This document shows, one piece after another, positions 27,001-34,440 of a stretch of 64,000 nucleotides of DNA (positions are counted from its first letter, which is position 1; each line of letters opens with the position of its first letter). Below the pieces are notes generated by a model. It saw nothing but the letters and a program-made list of their open reading frames with translations, was not told the origin of the DNA and did no database searches. A program made the translations under genes and the position numbers. The DNA comes from Paenibacillus sp. HGH0039 (lineage in GTDB: Bacteria > Bacillota > Bacilli > Paenibacillales > NBRC-103111), in NCBI RefSeq assembly GCF_000411255.1, contig NZ_KE150413.1, positions 2,642,580-2,706,579 on the forward strand. Direction: 5' to 3'.

Positions 27001-28465
27001 GTTCGATGACCGTTACGGGTATTACCGCCTGGCGGTCTGCGAAAGTAACGGTCACCGAAGCGGAACCGGGCGATTTTGCCACAATCTTCCCATCAACCGA
27101 AATTTCGGCTACAGCAGGGTTGGAACTTGCAAACCGGGCTTCTTTCGTGACTTCGAGAGAATCGGCTCTATTGGCGTAAGCCGCGAAAACTTTGGGAGTA
27201 CCGGTCCGTCCAGCTTCCAGCTGATCCGGTGCGAATGCATGGATGCTCAGCACCTGCGGTTCGTCATCGGTGACGTCCAATTCAAATGCGGCGGGCTGGC
27301 TATCGGAATAGAGGGCGGCAATAACCGCTTTTCCGGCTTTGAGCGCGCTTACCCGGCCGATGCCGTCAACGACGGCCACATCCGGATTGCTGCTGTAAAA
27401 ACTGACTCCGTTTTCAACTTTTTGAGGCGAAGTGCTGTTGGCTTTGGTCATATAGACCTCTGCGGTTTTGCTCTGACCTGTTTTCATCGGAGTCAGCCCG
27501 GTCAGGTCGAGTCCCGTAATTTCGGTGTTGGAATAAATCGCGCTCAACCGGTCGTAATAAAGAACGCCGGCGTTTTTGTTCGTATCTTTCGTTTCGACCA
27601 GATAAAGGTCCATAAACTTTAAAGGACCTGGCTGTGAGGAAGGAATCTCTGCGGTTACGTAGCGCCATCCTTTCCAGTTAAAGCCGGTGCTGCTGGTAAA
27701 ATCAACGGTAAAAGAAACGCCGGCCTGATTTCTGAGTCTGGCGCGCAGCCAATGACTGCTTTCGTCCCCGTATACCCAGACGCCGATTTTGTTCGGTGTG
27801 CCTTCGATCGGTCTGTCGAGAGCTCCCGTATCGGGATTGCGGAGACTGACGAATGCGGCGGACGTACCCGCGGTTCCTCTCATATCGTAAGCAAATTTAA
27901 GGGAGCGGCTGCCGTAAAGCACGGGTTCGGGCCTTTCCGCCAAACTGATGGAACTCTTCGTTCCCGCCGCGCCCGCGGTTCCCGCGCTCAACAGCGCTTT
28001 ACCGTTGTTAACGGTTTCAAAATCTTCAATTACGGCTGTCGCTTTACTTCCGACCATTACGAGCGCTCGGGTGCTTAGCCCTCCGTATGTAGCGGTGACG
28101 TAACCGGCCTTGAATCCGCCGCCGCCCGCCGCTGCCGTCAGCAAGCCGCTCGAATCAATCGTGCCGATGGCGCTGTCGGCGGACCAACTGACATCACCAG
28201 CCTGCAGGGGAGCTGCACTCCCGTTGGCATCGTAGGCAGAAACGGCAAATTGCTGCAAGGAGGAAGGTGTAACGGTTACAGGATTGGGAGTCAGGGCGAG
28301 CGAATTATAGGTGCCGTAAGTGACGCTGGTTACTGAACTAACCGGGAGAGAAGAAGACGGTGGAGAGTAAGCGCTTGCAGAAATGGAAGGAAATAAGCCG
28401 ATCAAGAGTGCGAAGGCCAGAAATAACGAGAGAGTGGGACGGTAGCTCCTAAATGTGCGATCCAA
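24080..28465 (-). CDS. Large surface-anchored GHL10 (family 10-like) glycosyl hydrolase with Ig-like, FN3-like and SLH domains
   Basis: This 1461-residue exported protein has a signal peptide (about 1-31). A carbohydrate-binding-like region with bacterial Ig-like (BIG2) repeats follows (for example SSNPDVAVVDGIGRVSALKA, SSNPAVAEISVDGKIVAKSP and SSNPAVAEIDASGTLTAKTI). From residue 587 comes a GHL10 barrel (EMRAAWIATVENIDWP, VIYQVRPTSDAFYRS, AWFNPYRIS, IDAVHFDDYFYP, ITPQLYWNINY). An FN3-like segment sits near 965-1060, followed by a linker rich in Gly and Ser. Three SLH repeats end the protein (1286-1461: FQDVNAGHWAYPAISEL and onward), anchoring it to the cell wall polymer. The start is TTG 28465 with GAAGGAG 10 bp upstream. 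GHL10 enzymes (YngK-like) probably act on cell-wall or environmental glycans; the substrate is unknown. Confidence 0.92.
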   Translation of the reverse strand: MDRTFRSYRPTLSLFLAFALLIGLFPSISASAYSPPSSSLPVSSVTSVTYGTYNSLALTPNPVTVTPSSLQQFAVSAYDANGSAAPLQAGDVSWSADSAIGTIDSSGLLTAAAGGGGFKAGYVTATYGGLSTRALVMVGSKATAVIEDFETVNNGKALLSAGTAGAAGTKSSISLAERPEPVLYGSRSLKFAYDMRGTAGTSAAFVSLRNPDTGALDRPIEGTPNKIGVWVYGDESSHWLRARLRNQAGVSFTVDFTSSTGFNWKGWRYVTAEIPSSQPGPLKFMDLYLVETKDTNKNAGVLYYDRLSAIYSNTEITGLDLTGLTPMKTGQSKTAEVYMTKANSTSPQKVENGVSFYSSNPDVAVVDGIGRVSALKAGKAVIAALYSDSQPAAFELDVTDDEPQVLSIHAFAPDQLEAGRTGTPKVFAAYANRADSLEVTKEARFASSNPAVAEISVDGKIVAKSPGSASVTVTFADRQAVIPVTVIEPVPVLAKIQLTDMKSMNIGAVRQAKVLATYTLLDVPQPPAAAASGVTYKSSNPAVAEIDASGTLTAKTIGVTTISASLNGKTDTYSLVVNKETGAPKHEMRAAWIATVENIDWPVKGTYDAEQQKRQLINLLDELEATGINTVIYQVRPTSDAFYRSALNPWSAWLTGTQGKDPGYDPLAFAIEEAHKRNMELHAWFNPYRISNDTDKSKLADTNPAVRHPDWVVSYGGKLGYNPGKPEVKRYIIDSIMEVVNNYDIDAVHFDDYFYPYPVTGVDYPDAAEYAAYGSGMSIADWRRSNVDSLIRQLSAEIKKSKSYVQFGISPFGIWKNKANDPAGSETNGLESYSAIYADSKKWVDEQWIDYITPQLYWNINYSPAAYDKLIDWWKRQVEGKHVLLYAGHGVHKIGDNDPNWLDPDQLPNQILFNRNFADVKGSMFFSAVQVLDNKLGFQDRLKTDLYKYPSLMPEMSWLSKSLPAAPAVTAAAESSAIKLNIQTEANSTAGTYVIYRSAGAGAPDTSDPAHIWKQVKAGPAGVQAVVDNTVKTGTTYTYVVTALERGSSLESHGTILAATAQSSSGSDGSGSGGTGSVGGSGPTDPSVPTPPPIPGDGVLVLEPADLKETDGKITVTVPDGIREVHLPADTGTTMGNSRPLLLRFANVSVSIPNPVIQQWQSLTADTGAKLVFKAEPVEESQLQALVQAAEIKLGAEIRARGMYDFRMEVRAGGKTAAVMDRFPTPLEISFQSAQGSDLSRTGLYHLAGDGTLQYIADQKPAGSGTIMASIRHFSTYGLLEVTKSFQDVNAGHWAYPAISELSRKLIVTGVTEDHFSPQRQVTRAEFAALFVRALGLPQKAVTPFSDVKAGDWFAGEVAAAFDAGIVTGMTDSLFEPGGAVTREQMAAMLIRAYEAKHGKLSAQSPSVSFADAGSIREWAKGDVAKAAAAGLLSGREGNLFAPQAVLTRAESAQAVYNLLK

Positions 28466-28770
28466 TCAAATATCACTCCTTCTCTGATTTTAAAAGGGTC
28501 AGCTTTTGGAAATGCTCAATCTGTACAAGCACTTAGAATGTAGGATGAGACCTCCTTTCTGCTTTGGCAATCAGCTCTATTATAGAAAAACATATTTGGA
28601 GAATCAATCCATTTCGCCAGAGCAATCAAAATAAAAAGGAAACGCCTTGCACCTGCGTGAGTCTTTCCGTGGATTGAACTTTGAAACGCGTCTCTTTATA
28701 CTTATCCGCATAGTCAATCAAATGAAGATGGAATGAAGCTGCATAATAACTATCCGAAGGAGTGGTTGGA
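28466..28770. other. Intergenic region between GHL10-SLH and VOC genes
   Basis: About 305 bp hold the divergent promoters. Apart from the promoter listed at 28674-28702 I see no RNA motif or gene. Confidence 0.5.
28674..28702 (+). promoter_or_regulatory. Sigma-A promoter of the VOC gene
   Basis: TTGAAC (28674-28679) and TATACT (28697-28702) are separated by 17 bp, about 70 bp upstream of the start codon. Confidence 0.6.
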
Positions 28771-29184
28771 ATGAATCAAGTCAAGCCGTCAGCGGTAACA
28801 CCTTTCCTGACCTTTACAGGGCAGGCAGAGGAAGCTATGAAGCTGTATACATCGGTATTCGAAAACTCCGAAATCATCCGGATTACGCGGTATGGTCCGG
28901 GTGAACACGGCGAGGAAGGAAGCGTCATGCATGCGTCGTTTTCCTTAAACGGACAAGCCTTCATGTGCATAGACAGCAGTGTGAAACACGACTGGACGTT
29001 TACCCCCGCGATTTCGCTGCATTCGTTTTTTGAGACGGAGGAAGAAATTCAGCGGGTGTACGAAGAGTTGTCCCGGGGAGGACAGATATTAATGCCTTTG
29101 GCTTCTTATCCGTTCAGTAAAATGTTCGGCTGGATTAGCGACCGTTACGGAGTCACTTGGCAGCTGCAGCTGACCGACAGCTAA
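28771..29184 (+). CDS. VOC-family (PhnB/glyoxalase-like) protein
   Basis: This 137-residue protein has a PhnB-type VOC fold: VTPFLTFTGQAEEAMKLYTSVF at the N-terminus, MHASFSLNGQAFMCIDS in the middle and GWISDRYGVTWQLQL at the end. These metal-binding paired beta-alpha-beta modules include enzymes and resistance proteins; the PhnB subgroup has no firmly assigned activity. ATG 28771 is used because AAGGAG lies 9 bp upstream. It forms a single-gene unit. Confidence 0.88.
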   Translation: MNQVKPSAVTPFLTFTGQAEEAMKLYTSVFENSEIIRITRYGPGEHGEEGSVMHASFSLNGQAFMCIDSSVKHDWTFTPAISLHSFFETEEEIQRVYEELSRGGQILMPLASYPFSKMFGWISDRYGVTWQLQLTDS

Positions 29185-29242
29185 GAAAGAAAAAAAAGCC
29201 TTGAAAGAGCCGCAGATTACGGAGCTGCTTCATTAAATCGAA

Positions 29243-29461
29243 GTGGAAATCAGAGGAGCCCCGAGATACCAAATGGAATCCATGAACCGATGTTTATGTG
29301 AAATAAGAATCCATTATTCGGGGGTTACAGAAGTAGGTATGGAAATCGGAGAGAGGATAGGAAGAGTGGACCCGCGGCGTGTACACAAGGGATGTACGAC
29401 GCTTTATGCGCGGGAATGGATCACGGCCGTTCTTCAAAAAAAGAAAAGGAAGCAAATTTAA
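29243..29461 (+). CDS. Doubtful small ORF
   Basis: A 72-codon frame (or shorter, from ATG 29273) lies between the VOC and GNAT genes. It has a basic C-terminus and no recognisable domain, and there is no well-placed ribosome binding site. It may be a chance ORF in a roughly 290-bp gap that otherwise shows nothing. Confidence 0.15.
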   Translation: MEIRGAPRYQMESMNRCLCEIRIHYSGVTEVGMEIGERIGRVDPRRVHKGCTTLYAREWITAVLQKKKRKQI

Positions 29462-29478
29462 ACAGTAAGTTCTCCTGG

Positions 29479-30003
29479 CTATCCGGGAAATTCAAGTCTC
29501 CATTCGTTAGACTTCATCCAGGAGCCTTTGGGGAACTCCACTTCCGTTTCTCCCGCGAGAGAGAATCCGAGCTTCCTGCAAATGGCGTTCGAGGGTGAGT
29601 TGGACACGCCGGGAAACGCATAAACGACCGCGCCGGGCACATCGTCTCGGAGGATGTCCAGCATAGCCGAAGTTGCGGTCATGGCAATACCGTGCCCCTG
29701 AAACTCCGGCAGTACGCCCCAACCCACTTCAAAAACGTCCTGGTCTCTCCAGTGCTGCGCCCAGTAGCCTACGTTGCCCACAGCTTCGTCTCCGAAAAGA
29801 ATCGTAAACATGCGAACCTTGCCCGGTACGGCTTTCATGTATCTTTGATGCCTGGAAGCTAAAGCTTCTTCCGATTCAGGGCCTCCAAGATGGGCCCACA
29901 TTTCTGCCGTATTCATCCGCTTGAGCAGAGTAAGGTCATTTTCGGACCAGGGACGGACAGAAATTTCAAAGCTCTCCGGTTGGCCGGAATGGGGTGTGTG
30001 CAT
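29479..30003 (-). CDS. GNAT-family N-acetyltransferase
   Basis: This 174-residue acetyl-CoA-dependent transferase has the GNAT fold: ISVRPWSENDLTLLKRMNTA at the start, the acetyl-CoA pyrophosphate loop as VGWGVLPEFQGHGIAMTATS (about 93-112), and NAICRKLGFSLAGE near the C-terminus. The closest look is to the RimJ/RimL-like GNAT group. The substrate is unknown. The ATG follows GGAGGGAAC. A GAACAAATGTTC element lies about 42 bp upstream of the start codon. Confidence 0.88.
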   Translation of the reverse strand: MHTPHSGQPESFEISVRPWSENDLTLLKRMNTAEMWAHLGGPESEEALASRHQRYMKAVPGKVRMFTILFGDEAVGNVGYWAQHWRDQDVFEVGWGVLPEFQGHGIAMTATSAMLDILRDDVPGAVVYAFPGVSNSPSNAICRKLGFSLAGETEVEFPKGSWMKSNEWRLEFPG

Positions 30004-30043
30004 CGTTAGCGTTCCCTCCGTTATTTACTAATATTTCTATATT

Positions 30044-30057
30044 AGAACAAATGTTCT
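30044..30057. promoter_or_regulatory. Possible LexA (SOS) box upstream of the GNAT gene
   Basis: AGAACAAATGTTCT contains the invariant GAAC-N4-GTTC core of the Bacillus LexA/DinR box, with A/T rather than C/G at the outer positions. It sits in the GNAT promoter region. Confidence 0.3.
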
Positions 30058-30162
30058 TATTATTCAAGCGTTATTTATTTTCAAGCCGCATAATTAACGC
30101 TTGCCATATAGAGCAGCCGAGGGTTTATCCGCTCGCATCGAATCCATATGCGAACGACAAAA

Positions 30163-30198
30163 AAAGCGCCGCTCTCCGTAACCAGAGGCGGCGCCTGT
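30163..30198 (-). terminator. Terminator of the SLH-PrcB gene
   Basis: GCGCCGCTCT pairs with AGAGGCGGCGC around an 8-nt loop. A plus-strand A-run gives a U-tract for the minus-strand gene ending at 30202. Confidence 0.88.
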
Positions 30199-30201
30199 TT
30201 G

Positions 30202-31074
30202 TCAATTCGCTTGGATTTCCACTTTATATTTGCTCGAAAGATAGGTTTCCGTTTTCGATGTCCATAGGACTTGGGGATACATTTTACCCGGTTCTGGAGA
30301 AGTCAGCTTATAATGGATTTTCGCTTGACCGCTGTCGTTCATCTCGATTTTCGTAATCGAAAGCCCGTATCCGGGACTGGGCTGCTCTCTGCGGGTGAGT
30401 ACGATTTTGTTGATATCCGCGTTTACCTTCTCGATCGTAAAGCTTACTTCCTCATTTTCTTGATTGTCCGTCTGTTCCTTGTGGCGGTCGGTAAAATCAA
30501 TCGCTTTGGCGATCATGCCCGCCGCTTCGATCCGTGTAATGCGGTCCTGCGGATGGAACAAGCTTTTATCGTCGAGCGCGGCGACCTTCATAAGCAGCAG
30601 GTTCTGAATGCTGCCTTGATACGATGGAGTCATCTGATCTTCGTCCGCGACCTGAATATACATTTTGATCAGCGGATAATCCCCGGTCGCCTGGATTCCC
30701 TTATACAGAAGTTGTGCGAACTGTTCCCGGGTCAGCTCGGCCGACGGGTCTGCCGCGAGTCCGACGGGAACTCCGTTTTTTGCGGCGATTTCAAGCGATT
30801 CGGCATACCAGGGCGCGTTCGGGTTAGACAAAGTTACGTCCGCTGCCTTTAACTGGAGTGCCTTGACAATTAAATGTACGCCCTGCACGGACGTCAGTTT
30901 GCCTTGAGGCGCAAATTTGTCCTCCGACACGCCCTGAATCACTCCTTTGTTCTGCAAAGACGCGATAACGGCGGCATCCGCTCCTTGAACGTCGGAGAAC
31001 GCAGAAGCGGAAGAAGCAGCCAGCAGAGAACATCCTAGAGTCAGCGCTGCAATCATGTTCTTTTTAGTTTTCAT
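30202..31074 (-). CDS. Exported SLH-domain protein with PrcB-like C-terminal domain
   Basis: This 290-residue protein has a signal peptide of about 25 residues (MKTKKNMIAALTLG to SASAF). Two to three S-layer-homology-type repeats follow (FSDVQGADAAVIASLQNKGV, IQGVSEDKFAPQGKLTSVQG, AAKNGVPVGLAADPSAELTR, HPQDRITRIEAAGMIAKAID). The C-terminal region (about 215-290) resembles the protease complex inhibitor PrcB domain: KIVLTRREQPSPGYGLSITK then KIHYKLTSPEPGKMYPQVL. The SLH part should bind the cell wall and the PrcB part may bind another protein. It is monocistronic, with a terminator right after the stop. Confidence 0.82.
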   Translation of the reverse strand: MKTKKNMIAALTLGCSLLAASSASAFSDVQGADAAVIASLQNKGVIQGVSEDKFAPQGKLTSVQGVHLIVKALQLKAADVTLSNPNAPWYAESLEIAAKNGVPVGLAADPSAELTREQFAQLLYKGIQATGDYPLIKMYIQVADEDQMTPSYQGSIQNLLLMKVAALDDKSLFHPQDRITRIEAAGMIAKAIDFTDRHKEQTDNQENEEVSFTIEKVNADINKIVLTRREQPSPGYGLSITKIEMNDSGQAKIHYKLTSPEPGKMYPQVLWTSKTETYLSSKYKVEIQAN

Positions 31075-31160
31075 CGTTTTAGTTCACCTCAACCTTCCTG
31101 ACGGAAAAAATTTCTAGAAGGTTGCTTGTTTTCAAACCGTCGATACGAATCGTATACCGG

Positions 31161-31598
31161 TTAAACGTCTCCGGCGTTCATATACCGGATATCTTCAATC
31201 AGCACACTGTATTCGCCGGACGGTGTCTGGATCGTAAACGTCTGTTCCCGCGTCCCCAGCAGGAGATGGCTTCCGATAGGGGATAAGAAAGAAATCCGGT
31301 TGCTGGAAGGGTCCGTTTTGGAAGGGAAAACGATCGAATACGTATCCGACTGGTTATCATCCAAGTAGCGAATCTGTACCTTGCTGCCAATAAGCACCTT
31401 GGAATGCAGAAGCTCCTCGCTGAATTCGCTGATCAGATCGGTGAGAGCTTCGGAATACTCCTGAAGCCGCTCTTCGGTATAGGTTCGCGATTTCGTCGGG
31501 GAAGGGAAATAGAGCTCCAGAAACTGATGCAGTTCCTCGTCGAAATAGACGAGCTGGTTGATGAGCTGATGCCGGGAACCTGTCAGACTAAGGTTCAT
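31161..31598 (-). CDS. GreA/GreB C-terminal-domain (Rnk-like) protein
   Basis: This 145-residue protein has a short helical N-terminus (HQLINQLVYFDEELHQFLEL) instead of the full GreA coiled coil. It then has the GreA/GreB C-terminal FKBP-like domain: VLIGSKVQIRYLDDNQSDTY, then ISFLSPIGSHLLLGTREQTF, about residues 66-140. Such proteins bind RNA polymerase near the secondary channel; without the acidic coiled-coil tip, transcript cleavage is unlikely and a competing role like that of Rnk is plausible. GGAAGGAGG precedes the ATG, which overlaps the end of a 27-codon ORF. Confidence 0.78.
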   Translation of the reverse strand: MNLSLTGSRHQLINQLVYFDEELHQFLELYFPSPTKSRTYTEERLQEYSEALTDLISEFSEELLHSKVLIGSKVQIRYLDDNQSDTYSIVFPSKTDPSSNRISFLSPIGSHLLLGTREQTFTIQTPSGEYSVLIEDIRYMNAGDV

Positions 31599-31671
31599 AG
31601 TAGATTCCTCCTTCCATCCCCAAATCCGCGCCGGTAATGCCGGTCAGCCTTTCTTTCCAGTTTGTCGTCAT
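31588..31671 (-). CDS. 27-residue leader ORF overlapping the Rnk-like gene
   Basis: This short ORF (MTTNWKERLTGITGADLGME and seven more residues) starts at ATG 31671 with AAGGAGG exactly 9 bp upstream. It overlaps the start of the Rnk-like gene by 11 bp. The excellent ribosome binding site suggests that it is translated. It could couple translation to the following gene. No homology is recognised. Confidence 0.4.
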   Translation of the reverse strand: MTTNWKERLTGITGADLGMEGGIYYEP

Positions 31672-31820
31672 AGGGGTGTGCCTCCTTATGTAAAAATAAG
31701 ACTCCCGGTAGGAGCCCTTCCTTCTATACTATCAGAATTTTCCGTAAAAGCTATCCGTGATCGGATTTCCTTGGAGGAATATGGTAGGATAAACATAACT
31801 GCTTCCATAAAGGTGATCGT

Positions 31821-33170
31821 ATGCTTTATTATTTTCTGGCTCTCTCACTGGCATCGCTAATTGTTCTGATTCCGCACCTTCATAAAGAGACGAACCGGTG
31901 GGCGGCGTTTTTTCTTTTCAGCGCTTCCATAGGCGGCTTGACCGGCTTGCTCAAGCAGCAAGGCTTTACGGAACTCGCTCACGCATCGGAATTTATCAAT
32001 CATACCCTGACGCCTTACGGAGTGCTTGTCTTTAGTCTCGTGTACTCGGGCGTATTGGAAAACAGGCCTCGGGCCCGGAGGGCGGCCAAAGTACTGCTGC
32101 TTCTGCCCGTTCCGGTCATGCTGATCTATACGGTCGCGCGGGATGCGTTTGCCATCCATTACGGTCCGCTGCTTTTGTGGACGGCTCCATATTATCTGGG
32201 CGCTTGTTCGCTGCTCGTCCTTTCTCTCCGGAGAGAAGGGAATCCCGTCCGCAAAAGAAACCGGCTCATCACGACGCTAATCATCGTTCCCACACTGCTT
32301 GGCGTACTGCTGTTTATTAACGTGGCGCGGGTGTTCTCGCCGGAATTCGACTTTTTCAGCTATGTCTCCGTCTTTATGATGTATTCGTTCGCGGTGGCGC
32401 TGCTCTGCGTTTTTGTATACGGCGTATTGGGCATCCGGCTCCGTTTTGAAAGGGATTCGCTCGATACGACCATGCAGGCGGTCACATCCGGTACGACGCT
32501 GCTCAACCATTCGATCAAGAACGAGCTGGGCAAAATAGCGCTCAGCACGGTGAATTTGCAGGAAGGCCTGGACGAGAAGGACGAGGAAGCGAAGGAACAT
32601 CTGCGGATTATCGCAGTCGCCTCCGATCACATGCTCGATATGGTAGGGCGCATTCATAACCGGACGAAGGAGATTGCGCTTAAGGAACGGCCGGTCCCTT
32701 TCGACGAGCTGGCCATGGAAGTTGTCCGCCGGCACGGACAGTTATTTGCGCGGCAGGGAATTACGGTCAAGACCGTCTTCGACTGGCGTCCGGTTGTCCG
32801 GTTCGATCCCGTGCATCTGACGGAGGTCATCGGCAATTTGCTCGGCAATGCGGCCGAAGCGATGCCGGACGGCGGGACGCTTACCGTGACGCTGGCATCG
32901 GCCCGTCACGGTGCGGTGCTGAGCGTCGCCGATACAGGCGGCGGAATTCCTTCCGACCGGCTGTCGCGCGTATTTGAGCCGTTTTATACGACTAAGAAAA
33001 AAGCGGTCAATTACGGACTCGGTTTGTCGTACGTGTATAACGTGATGCAGAAATCCGGAGGCTCGGTGGAGATTTCTAGCAAACCGGGAGCCGGAACGTG
33101 CGTGCGTCTTTATTTTCCGCGCAACAAAATTGTTCAACTAAACGGAGAGAAGCCCGATGGAACTCATTAA
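31821..33170 (+). CDS. Membrane sensor histidine kinase
   Basis: This 449-residue kinase has an N-terminal sensor of about seven membrane helices (residues 1-205) and no large extracellular domain. The phosphoacceptor is His230 in LNHSIKNELGKI, a box of the Spo0B/LytS-like style rather than HisKA. The ATPase domain has the N box LTEVIGNLLGNAAEAMPDGG, G1 VADTGGGIPSD, F box VFEPFYTTKKKA and G2 NYGLGLSYVYNV. AAAGGTGAT lies 8 bp before the ATG. The stop overlaps the response regulator start by 14 bp. The signal is unknown. Confidence 0.92.
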   Translation: MLYYFLALSLASLIVLIPHLHKETNRWAAFFLFSASIGGLTGLLKQQGFTELAHASEFINHTLTPYGVLVFSLVYSGVLENRPRARRAAKVLLLLPVPVMLIYTVARDAFAIHYGPLLLWTAPYYLGACSLLVLSLRREGNPVRKRNRLITTLIIVPTLLGVLLFINVARVFSPEFDFFSYVSVFMMYSFAVALLCVFVYGVLGIRLRFERDSLDTTMQAVTSGTTLLNHSIKNELGKIALSTVNLQEGLDEKDEEAKEHLRIIAVASDHMLDMVGRIHNRTKEIALKERPVPFDELAMEVVRRHGQLFARQGITVKTVFDWRPVVRFDPVHLTEVIGNLLGNAAEAMPDGGTLTVTLASARHGAVLSVADTGGGIPSDRLSRVFEPFYTTKKKAVNYGLGLSYVYNVMQKSGGSVEISSKPGAGTCVRLYFPRNKIVQLNGEKPDGTH

Positions 33171-33795
33171 AGTCTTGCTGGTGGAGGATGATCCGGATTG
33201 GATCAAAGCGATGACTTCCTATTTAAATAAGGAAGACGATCTTCTCGTCGTCGGCGCGGCCGTTCATCCCGATGAGGCGGTCAGTATGGCGGCGAAACTT
33301 GATTTCGACGTGGTTCTGATGGACATTCAGCTGACCGACCGCGGACTTGACGGCATCTATACGGCCGTGGAAATACTGGAACTTCGCCCGGTCAAAATCA
33401 TTATGCTGACTTCCATGTCGGACGAACATGTGATGACGGAAGCTTTTACCGCGGGGGCCGTCAATTATATTGAAAAAACGAGGTTCCGTGAAGTGCCGCA
33501 CGCCATACGCAGCGCCTATCGCCATCCCGCCGCCATGGACGCTCTTCTGAGGGAATTTTCCCGGTTGAAAAGGGAGGAGCAGTTGAAGAAGCTGACGGCC
33601 GCAGAACGGGAAGTATACGAGCTGATCGAAGAAGGCTACACGCAGTCCCAGATCGAGAAAAAGCTTGTGAAGGCGGAGAGCACTCTGAAAAACCAGGTGA
33701 ACAAAATGCTTAAAAAATTGGGAGTCAAAAGCAGCAAAGAAGCCGTGGAAAAAGTGCGGCGACGGGGGATTTCGCGAGATAAACAGTCGGACTGA
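33157..33795 (+). CDS. NarL/LuxR-type response regulator
   Basis: This 212-residue partner of the overlapping kinase has a receiver domain with acidic pocket VEDDPDW, phosphoacceptor Asp56 (VVLMDIQLTD) and Thr/Lys switch residues (MLTSMSDEH, NYIEKTRF). A LuxR-like HTH follows at about 148-205 (LTAAEREVYELIEEGYTQSQ, ESTLKNQVNKMLKKLGVKSS). All phosphorylation residues are intact. Target genes are unknown; the adjacent DCC/DoxX-like operon is a candidate. Confidence 0.92.
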   Translation: MELIKVLLVEDDPDWIKAMTSYLNKEDDLLVVGAAVHPDEAVSMAAKLDFDVVLMDIQLTDRGLDGIYTAVEILELRPVKIIMLTSMSDEHVMTEAFTAGAVNYIEKTRFREVPHAIRSAYRHPAAMDALLREFSRLKREEQLKKLTAAEREVYELIEEGYTQSQIEKKLVKAESTLKNQVNKMLKKLGVKSSKEAVEKVRRRGISRDKQSD

Positions 33796-33821
33796 GCTCA
33801 TCAACCGACGGGACGGCAGGT

Positions 33822-33853
33822 AAGAGGTTCTATGATTTGTAGAACCTCTTTTT
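33822..33853 (+). terminator. Terminator after the two-component system
   Basis: AAGAGGTTCTA pairs with TAGAACCTCTT and is followed by a T-run. Confidence 0.88.
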
Positions 33854-33953
33854 GCTGCGTTCTAAATAAGTTAGAACTGAGCAAAAGCGCCATTCTGCCC
33901 TATACTGGCGTTAAGACAGCGAAGATAGAAAACAGCTGCCGGGGAGCGGGATT

Positions 33954-34409
33954 ATGGGGAGACGAAAAAAGGCTTGTCGGAAGGATTCCGTCATCCTCTT
34001 GATCGACGGATCCTGCATCTTGTGTCACGGGATCACCCGGTTCGTGATCCGCAGGGACCCCTCGCGGCGGTTTCGGTTCGCAGCCATCCAGTCGGAGGCG
34101 GGCAGACGCCTTCTGAAGACGCAGGGCCTGGCGGCCGGCGACCCGGATACGTTCGTGCTGATCCAGGACGGCCGGGCATATACGAAGTCCGCGGCGGCTC
34201 TGCGCGTGTTCCGCTGCATGCCGGGGTTCTGGCCGGTACTGAGCCTGGCCGCAATCGTGCCCGTTTCGGCAAGAGACCGGGTTTACGCTTGGATTGCGCG
34301 GGGCCGTTACAGGTGGTTCGGACGGAGGGAGAACTGTCTTCTCCCCGATTCGGACATCCGGAAGAGATTTATTGACGAAGGGCGGGAAACGGACGGGACT
34401 GGAATCTGA
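33954..34409 (+). CDS. DCC1-family thiol-disulfide oxidoreductase-like protein
   Basis: This 151-residue protein has the DxxCxxC motif that names the family (LLIDGSCILCHGITRFVIRR, about 16-35). It then has the conserved FRFAAIQSEAGRRLL and the C-terminal YRWFGRRENCLLPD. The fold is thioredoxin-like. The role is unknown in most bacteria. A GGGAGC ribosome binding site precedes ATG 33954. It is the first gene of a three-gene group (spacing 31 bp, then an overlap). Confidence 0.87.
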   Translation: MGRRKKACRKDSVILLIDGSCILCHGITRFVIRRDPSRRFRFAAIQSEAGRRLLKTQGLAAGDPDTFVLIQDGRAYTKSAAALRVFRCMPGFWPVLSLAAIVPVSARDRVYAWIARGRYRWFGRRENCLLPDSDIRKRFIDEGRETDGTGI

Positions 34410-34440
34410 AGAGCGTCCGGACGCGGAGGAGGAGTGAAGA

